Positions 19,701 through 25,127 of a DNA stretch of 25,127 nt are shown piece after piece (position 1 is the stretch's first letter; every line of letters starts with the position of its first letter). Location of the stretch: contig JAEUWP010000614.1 in the NCBI GenBank assembly GCA_018524725.1, positions 1-25,127 of the forward strand, written 5' to 3'. Made by a program: the position numbers and the translations under genes. The DNA comes from Podaxis mareebaensis. Its lineage: Eukaryota; Basidiomycota; Agaricomycetes; Agaricales; Agaricaceae. The notes beneath the pieces are model-generated. The model saw nothing but the letters and a program-made list of their open reading frames with translations, was not told where the DNA came from and made no database searches.

Positions 19701-20725
19701 ATTATATACAATCTCTTAATGTAGCTCAGGATTCTTCTTTCTCTTCTCCTGTATTATTAGTCATTTCTTCTAATGGTTCAGTTCCCCTTGATCCACAGCT
19801 CTCTGCCACTTCTGCCTATCTAGTCTTTGGTTCTTCTGCTTCTGATATTCTCTCCTCATCTGTTTGCCCCTGTGGGGAAGTCATCTCTTCTGACTCCGAA
19901 TCATATGCAATCCATCTCAGTCTCTTTTCTTCTATCTCTCTTGCTATTTCTCGTAATTGCTCCTCTATCTCTTTCTTCACTGATTCTATCTCGTCTGTGA
20001 AACTACTCTTTAACTATGGCCCCCACAGTGCTCACAAGAATGCTCTAGTAGTCATCCCTCTTCTCCAAGACTGGTTGTCTTCCTCCCCCCTCAATAATAT
20101 CCATTTCTGGTCAGTTCCTTCCTCCAAAAAGTGGTCAGTTCACTTCCAAGTGCACAATCTCGCCAAATCGCTGTGCATTCCCAACAATCCACAGTTCCCA
20201 TTCTGCACCTCCTTAGGATACATTCACAATCATTATACCACCAAATGTCTTGCTCTCTGGAGGCAAAAGATGAATGTTCCTAAATACCAAGGCCATAACT
20301 GGCTTCCCTTTACCAACCCTGCGGACCAATCCCTGGAACCCAAATATACCAATGGTGGCACTTGGCTCTCAACAGGCCTTGGAGCTGACCCCAACCTTTG
20401 CACGCACTTTACTCGCTGTGTAACCAACCACGTGCCCATCAGTGCCTTCAGACAGCACTTCTTCCCAGGGTGCTACATCACTTCCTGCCCATGTGGCAAA
20501 GAACTTGAAACATGGGACCACATCATCCATTACTGTCCCCTCTATCATTGACCTTACAGTATTCACATGAATATCTACTGGCTCATTGAGTTCCTTTGTG
20601 AAAACCTGGCAGCCTTTTCCTTTGCTGACCAGATACAAGGATCAATAACATTTGAGGACTACAACACTTGGTGGCTTACTTGATGAGAGAGGCTGGTGTT
20701 ACATGGTGCTCTGGACGTCCACTAA
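16790..20725 (+). pseudogene. LINE-1 ORF2: endonuclease, RT, RNase H
   Basis: One unshifted frame of 1,312 codons runs from ATG 16790 to TAA 20723-20725. It has TGA at 16955, 17513, 17636, 17759, 17918, 19196, 19538, 20549, 20681 and 20684, and no internal TAA or TAG. Endonuclease motifs are QEPAF, GGDFNTRSPNWD, MVIDLMF and SDH. The RT is in an uninterrupted 420-codon stretch (17936-19198) with FDITQFFPS (catalytic Asp kept, near residue 596), VSQGSALSPIL near 655 and SFVDDGLI near 686. RNase H has SNGS (where LINE-2 has TDGS, so the first Asp is lost), SDSESYA and FTDS. The C-terminal finger is CPCGKELETWDHIIHYC. Residue numbers match LINE-2 within one or two positions, so the two copies differ almost only by substitutions. 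Confidence 0.9.
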
Positions 20726-21040
20726 AAGGGCCTTTTCTCTCCTTTTTTCTTTCTCTCTCTTATGTACGCTTGCCTCTCACTAGTTCCATCTCTCCCCTCC
20801 TACTTTTTCTTCATCTCTTTTCTCTCTATATGTTTGATTAGCGGTACTCTCTATCTTGTGTTGGTTGCCTTGTCGCTAGCTCCCCCACTCCCCTTCCACA
20901 TTCTTCTTCTTTTTCTTCTCTTTCTCTGTTTCTTTCTCATGTCTGTAGGTTTCAGTTCTTGGGACTGCTATTGTGCACCCATTTGTAGTAGCTAGTCTAT
21001 TGCAATAAATGTTGATTTAAAAAAAAAAAAAAAAAAAAAA
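20726..21040 (+). terminator. LINE-1 3' UTR, polyadenylation signal and poly(A) tail
   Basis: About 290 bp of pyrimidine-rich 3' untranslated sequence is followed by AATAAA at 21004-21009 and 22 A at 21019-21040. The block around the signal (attgcaataaatgt) is shared with LINE-2. Hydrophobic frames in this region are by-products of the T-rich sequence. Confidence 0.85.
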
Positions 21041-21056
21041 GATGTCAATGGAAACA
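21041..21056 (+). repeat. Target-site duplication of LINE-1, right copy
   Basis: This is a perfect copy of 7161-7176 (GATGTCAATGGAAACA), placed directly after the poly(A) tail. Confidence 0.95.
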
Positions 21057-21328
21057 AGAGGAGTGTAACACCAATTGACTACTAAGGAAAGTAGATCAAA
21101 TCATACATAGGTGTCAAAAGGCATAAGGGCACATAACACATATAGCATAAGGAAAGGAGTATATATCATAAATCTGCATAGAAGAACACATAAGGGGTAG
21201 GCATAGAAAGTCTGCATGAGTGAACATAATTGATATGATGTAAATGCAACAGAGGAGATGAAAAGTATACCAAGTCCAAATATAAAGTGGAGCATCTAAA
21301 GATAGAAGAAGTAAGCAAGTTTGCATAA
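21057..21328. other. gypsy-A continuation, no gene seen
   Basis: Since the LINE-1 target duplication joins 7160 to 21057, this is the continuation of the pre-insertion sequence, probably upstream sequence of gypsy-A. Short hydrophobic minus-strand frames occur, but none is convincing as a gene. Confidence 0.4.
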
Positions 21329-21787
21329 TCATAAGTTGTCATTGCATGGGAAGTAAATGCCATGGAACCAGCATGCCTTGTCAATCTTTTCACACATTTC
21401 CCAATCTAGCATCTGCTGAAATTCTGTTATCTCCTGCCACAAGTTAGTAAGCATCCTCCTTATCAAATACAACTCTTGCTCCTCAGTGATCTCAGAGTTC
21501 ACAATATTTGTAACACTAGCTGCTTCTCTTCTTCTTCTAAGAGTGGCAAGAAGGTCCCAGGGTATGACTTCACTAATTTCAAGGGATTGAGTTCTCCTTG
21601 GGGGTGACCTTGTTCTGACTGGAGATACAATGGATGATCTTGGTGACTGAGATCTGCTTCTTGGGGTGTGTCTTGGGGTATTGTCACTACTATCTGAACC
21701 AATTCTGGCATCTTTGTCTCTGACTCTGTCAAGTAAGGTGACAGCATCTCCTGAAATAGTAGTGGGAGTGGGGGAGTGATAGGATGT
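21329..21787 (-). pseudogene. Arg/Ser-rich ORF without start codon, unknown
   Basis: An open minus-strand frame of 153 codons runs from just after a TAA at 21788-21790 to TGA at 21329-21331. The first half is rich in SR/SP/RS dipeptides (RSRSQSPRSSIVSPVRTRSP). The second half is helical and charged (ISEVIPWDLLATLRRRREAA, then EITEEQELYLIRRMLTNLWQ) and ends with an aromatic/Cys patch (DKACWFHGIYFPC). The first in-frame ATG is late, in RRMLTN, so this may be an exon or a 5'-broken piece. By position it is upstream of the extra ORF and gag of gypsy-A once LINE-1 is removed. The basic, RS-rich composition would suit nucleic-acid binding, but I assign no function. Confidence 0.45.
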
Positions 21788-21843
21788 TTAACAAGGTTCC
21801 TTTACAGAAGGGCTTGAATTAGCACTTGTGTTTGTAAGGGAGT

Positions 21844-22459
21844 TGTCACAACTGCTCGCATGTGTCCACACTTACTTTCCCACACTTATCCAATGTCCAA
21901 AAATCTGATATCTGATGTTCTGATTTTGCATGACTCTGATCCACTCATTCCATTGATGGATTTCCATCCACCCTGTTATCCAAACAGGTGGGTGCATGCA
22001 CTCAGTCACTCACAACCACTGCAACAAGTGTTGTTCATTTGCTTTTCCTTTATCGTCTCAGATCCTTTACCCTTGCCTTGGTCCATTTGTTCCTTGCTTC
22101 CATTCTATGTTTTATTACATTCTGAACAGCCTCCTTTCCATTCTGCCTCCATACCTGTACCTTCCACACACTTCTAGTTCCTGCTTTACCTCCAAAATGT
22201 TTTACCCATTTGTACTTGCTTTTGTTCTCCAGTTATTTTCCTGTTCCCCGTTTCTGGTTCTCAATGCGTATTTAAGTGTAGTAGTTTCCTGTATCTGTTT
22301 CCTCAGTCTGAATATCAACTTCATTATCCTCCTCCTCCTCTGCTCTGCTTGTCAGTCCTCTGGGTCATCTTCCAACCACTCCTGCTGCTCGTCCACACTC
22401 TGTCTCTCATTCCTCCTGCCTCCAGGTTCTGCCTCTGTCCAAATCGGACCAACGTGATA
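21844..22459 (+). repeat. Candidate 5' LTR of gypsy-B
   Basis: The segment begins TGTCAC, the usual start of many fungal Ty3/gypsy LTRs, and ends GTGATA, one C-to-T change from the matching inverted end GTGACA. It is non-coding and pyrimidine-rich, lies upstream of gag B, and has a TATA-like box inside. The 3' LTR is outside the window, so the limits cannot be confirmed. No clear tRNA primer-binding site (TGG-start) follows directly. Confidence 0.5.
22269..22275 (+). promoter_or_regulatory. TATA-like box in the gypsy-B LTR
   Basis: TATTTAA lies in an AT-rich patch about 300 bp upstream of the gag start and would suit the U3 promoter of the LTR. The call rests on sequence and position only. 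Confidence 0.35.
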
Positions 22460-22573
22460 CCAGAAGGGCACAGCACATAAGCTGAGGCCAAGGTCTGCTC
22501 CCTGATGCCCTAGGCGCCCATCTGGAATGTAACAGTATATTCAGACTCTGACTTCTGGTATTGCCATTTTTCT
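22460..22573 (+). other. gypsy-B leader between LTR and gag
   Basis: About 114 bp separate the candidate LTR end from the gag start. I see no gene, and no primer-binding site that I can name. Confidence 0.4.
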
Positions 22574-24124
22574 ATGACTACTGGAACTATTACTCATGCC
22601 ACTGCTCGTTCACAGAACATCACTATCCCCACTCATCTGCTTCCTTTGGGCACTCATCACCATTCCTCTGCTGCCACTTTTGGCTCCTCCACTCCCTGAT
22701 TCCCCACATCCCATTCCAACTCTCAAACCCTTAGCACCACAACCAAAGAGCCACTCATGGACCAAGAGTCCAATGACCAGGAACTCACTGAATGCCAGTC
22801 TGAGGACATCACAGAGTCCCAACTGGACAATAGAGAATCCCATGTCCCTGACAACACTCAAGATGAGCTTGAATACTATGACCTGCCTGATGACCTGAAT
22901 CCAGCCAACAATGTTGAAGGTCAGGAAGATGGTCAGGGTGGTGGTGGTCCTCCAGGTGACAACCCCAGTGATAGTGATGGTCCAAGCAATGACAATGGTG
23001 ATAGTGAACCTGAAGCCCATGGTGCTTGGGAACCTCCTGAGGACGATGGTATGTGTTTTATGAGAGTCATGGAGAGACTCACCTGCAGTATTGAATCCAG
23101 CATATGCAACCAATCTGTTCCTCCTCCTCCCATCGCACATCCTGAAAAGATCCAGGCAAAGGAACCTGACACCTTTGACGGATCTAAGCCACACAAGCTT
23201 CCAGATTTCCTTTTCCAGTGTCACATCTATTTTAGGATGAACCTGCAACTTTTCCAAATGGAGACCACAAAAGTTAATTTCACCATTTCTTATCTTTCCA
23301 GGTCAGCATGCCAATGGTTCCAGACCATTCTGGACTCGGAGCCAGATTGGGATCAGATCCCATGGTACACTGACTGGAAACTCCTCTCTGATGAACTCAA
23401 TCTCTATTTTGGCACCATTGACCCCATCACTGAAGCTGCTGAGGAACTCAAAAACCTCACCATGGCTAATGGGTTGCATATCTCCAAGTATAATGTTGAG
23501 TTCACCTGTCTCGCTGGTCTCCTCAAGTGGCCTGACTCCATCCTCTGCCATTGCTACTACTGTGGTCTTCTGGACCAAATCCAAGATGCCCTTGTCTCGC
23601 TTCTGAATGGCAAACCCACCTCCTATGCTGACATGTGCACCACTGCAATGCGCATTGACAATCACTACTGGGAACACCAACATGAGAAGAGCTGGGCTGG
23701 TAACCAGTCCACAGCACTCCACAACAAACAGGAGTCTCCATAGCATTCCTCTGACAAGGGCAAGGGCAAGAACCCACCTCTGACTGCCAAATCCAGCAAC
23801 AGCAATAACTCCACAAATGCACCCCAGCAGTCCAGTAAAGGGTTCCATTCTGCCAAGCCCACTCCATCCACCAATCAGCCTTCATCTTCATCCTCATCTT
23901 CATTTCCACCCAAGTCACTCTCCAACAAGCTCAGAAAGGATGGTAAGTTGACCCCCCAGGAATGCCAGCATTGCATCAACAACAAGCTATGTCTCTTCTG
24001 TGGTGAACCAGGTCATTGGGTTGACAACTGTCTGCAGAAATCCACTAACAAGGCTAAGGCTCACAAGGCCAATACAGATGCCCCTCCCACTTTGGGTCCC
24101 CCTTTGGAGGGCTTGAAAAAATAG
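22574..24124 (+). pseudogene. gypsy-B gag with two in-frame stops
   Basis: The frame starts best at ATG 22574 (MTTGTITHATARSQNITIP) and runs 517 codons to TAG 24122-24124. TGA at 22697-22699 and TAG at 23741-23743 interrupt it. A later ATG at 22757 is after the TGA. An acidic N-terminal region precedes the capsid domain, which starts at PDTFDGSKPHKLPDF and contains FTISYLSRSACQWF and other typical Retrotrans_gag helices. After the TAG comes a Lys/Ser-rich linker and a zinc knuckle, CLFCGEPGHWVDNC (C-x2-C-x4-H-x4-C). The rest of the frame is intact, so this element is much younger than gypsy-A. The gene is not related closely enough to gypsy-A gag to align by eye. Confidence 0.85.
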
Positions 24125-25127
24125 AGGGTGGTCCTCAGGACTCCACACAGACTGGGGGCCATGTTGATCTCCTCTGTGCACCAGGGAGTTTCCACCTCAA
24201 TGCATCTGCTCTTTCCAACCCTAATGCTTTGTATCTCAAATTCACTTTGTCTCTATTTCCTTCTCCTTCATCTGACTCTCCTTTCTTCATCACTGCACTT
24301 GTTGACAGTGGTTCTACTCACTGTTTTGTCAACTCCAGTTTAGTGCACAAATTCAACATTCCGACTTTGTCTATTGCTCCAGTGGAACTTCGCTTATTTG
24401 ATGGCTCTTCAAATTCCTTTATCACTCAGTCCACTTCACTTCCTGTAACCTTTGATACTGGTGAATGTATGAACCTTGACCTGTATGTCACCTGGCTTGA
24501 TTCTGCTTGTTCAGTGGTTCTAGGACACGACTGGCTCACCCACCACAATCTGTTGATTGATTGGGTTTCGGGCCGTATCACTTTCCATGCCCCTGACAAT
24601 GCAAATCTCGCACCTTCTGTTTCTGTACACACATCCTCCATTTCTGTGGAGTCACTTACCACTGTTCTGGATCCAGTTTCATCTCTGACTCCATTCTCCA
24701 ACTCCACTCCCTCCTCTCCCATGAAGCCTGACATCCATCTCATCAATGCTGCAGTATTCATGCATGCTTCACATCTTCTGGGTTCATACCACTTCACCCT
24801 TAATCTCTGCTCTGCTGCCATTTCTGCTTCTGCTGCCTCCACCAAAGAGCCTACTGATCTTTCCAAAGTTCCCACTGAGTACCATGAATTTGCCAATGTT
24901 TTCAGCAAAGCCTGTGCCGACTCCCTTCCTCTGCATCACCCTTTTGACCTCAAGATCAATCTAGAGGAAAGTGCTTCTCCCCCAGTCAGAACAATTTATT
25001 TGTTATCACAGGTTGAGCTGGAAGCGCTCCAAGAGTTTATTGATGAACACTTGTCAATAGGCTTTATCCGTCCCTCCACCTCTCCACATGGTGCCCCTGT
25101 TCTTTTTGTCAAGAAGAAAGATGGATC
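24058..25127 (+). CDS. gypsy-B pol, partial (protease and start of RT)
   Basis: The frame is open without any stop from 24058 to the window edge and overlaps the end of gag by 67 bp in the -1 frame. Aspartic protease motifs are [17 protein letters not shown] and [17 protein letters not shown]. After a Ser/Thr-rich linker, the connection to RT appears as [20 protein letters not shown] and PFDLKINL. The N-terminal RT segment follows: [20 protein letters not shown], then [18 protein letters not shown]. The gene is cut by the window end, so RT, RNase H and integrase are not seen. It has no own clear start and is probably made by frameshifting from gag. Confidence 0.9.
24113..24124 (+). promoter_or_regulatory. 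Candidate -1 frameshift site at the end of gag B
   Basis: In the gag frame the last codons read TTG AAA AAA TAG. One base back, the pol frame reads CTT GAA AAA ATA. The run of six A directly before the stop is a plausible slip site, though G-AAA-AAA is not an ideal X-XXY-YYZ heptamer. The overlap between gag and pol is limited to 24058-24124, so any programmed shift must occur within it. Confidence 0.5.

Larger units (their letters stand above)
7177..21040 (+). mobile_element. LINE-1, full-length LINE split by LINE-2
   Basis: This plus-strand LINE is bounded by a perfect 16-bp target duplication and ends in 22 A. It is interrupted at 8760 by LINE-2, and its body resumes at 15683, giving an element of about 6.94 kb. 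The frame is exactly preserved across the interruption: the codon begun by the C at 8760 is completed by AA at 15683. The gene order is ORF1 with C-terminal zinc knuckles, then ORF2 with endonuclease, RT and RNase H. This resembles fungal LINEs of the Tad1 type and the I group; a finer clade cannot be fixed by eye. Its 5' end starts at the same base motif (CCTTCCTTTCTCAG) as LINE-2, so both are 5' complete. Confidence 0.93.

Noticed and set aside
9060..20686. Programmed stop-codon readthrough by a fixed context at the LINE TGA sites
   Set aside because: The base after TGA and the following codons differ from site to site (C, G, T and A all occur), with no shared CTA-type context. A site-specific signal is therefore unlikely to explain them all.
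20762..20995. Small hydrophobic plus-strand ORF
   Set aside because: It lies in the pyrimidine-rich 3' UTR of LINE-1. T-rich sequence gives Leu/Phe/Ser-rich frames without coding meaning.
21860..22457. Two overlapping hydrophobic ORFs of 105 and 153 codons
   Set aside because: They lie inside the candidate LTR of gypsy-B, which is C/T-rich. There is no family signature and both frames look alike in composition.
22610..23918. Minus-strand ORFs of 131 to 215 codons
   Set aside because: They are antisense to gypsy-B gag, which has the zinc knuckle and capsid sequence on the plus strand.
1..25127. tRNA, rRNA or CRISPR-like arrays
   Set aside because: I saw no cloverleaf-type sequence, ribosomal motif or regularly spaced repeat array on either strand. 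A covariance-model scan would be needed to exclude a tRNA fully.

Overview
This window is a dense nest of transposable elements. I see no ordinary single-copy host gene in it. The element types point to a filamentous fungus, probably a basidiomycete, though this is inferred from element types and not from a marker gene. They are LINEs with APE endonuclease, reverse transcriptase (RT) and RNase H and with zinc-knuckle ORF1 proteins, two unrelated Ty3/gypsy elements, and a Tc1-type DNA transposon.

Layout, oldest layer first. (1) A decayed Ty3/gypsy element on the minus strand (gypsy-A) fills about 344-7160 and probably continues at 21057-21843. Read right to left it has an Arg/Ser-rich ORF (21787-21329), an extra ORF upstream of gag (about 6360-5260), gag (5189-3982), a plus-strand antisense ORF (2672-3496), and a protease (2713-2089, continuing at 480-344). 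(2) A 1,608-bp Tc1-type transposon (481-2088) sits in the gypsy-A protease at a TA dinucleotide. Its transposase has four in-frame stops. It has 209-bp terminal inverted repeats that carry an inner, inverted copy of the tip motif. (3) A full-length LINE (LINE-1, plus strand, 7177-21040) has a perfect 16-bp target-site duplication. (4) A second full-length LINE of the same family (LINE-2, minus strand, 8761-15667) is inserted inside LINE-1 ORF1 with a 15-bp duplication, so LINE-1 is split into 7177-8760 and 15683-21040. (5) A younger Ty3/gypsy element on the plus strand (gypsy-B) has a candidate LTR at about 21844-22459, gag 22574-24124 and pol 24058 to the window edge, with pol in the -1 frame.

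LINE-1 and LINE-2 share one gene plan. ORF1 is a gag-like protein ending in zinc knuckles. ORF2 is endonuclease, RT, RNase H and a CCHC finger. The ORF2 start codon overlaps the ORF1 stop.

The most striking observation is the stop-codon pattern in these LINEs. All four long reading frames are collinear and have no frameshift, yet together they contain 22 in-frame TGA codons before their first TAA or TAG. At seven of the 22 the sister copy encodes cysteine. The dead Tc1 transposase has only TAA and TAG stops, and gypsy-A has a mixture. This raises the possibility that UGA is decoded or tolerated in this LINE lineage. Decay with a strong bias towards TGA is the alternative.
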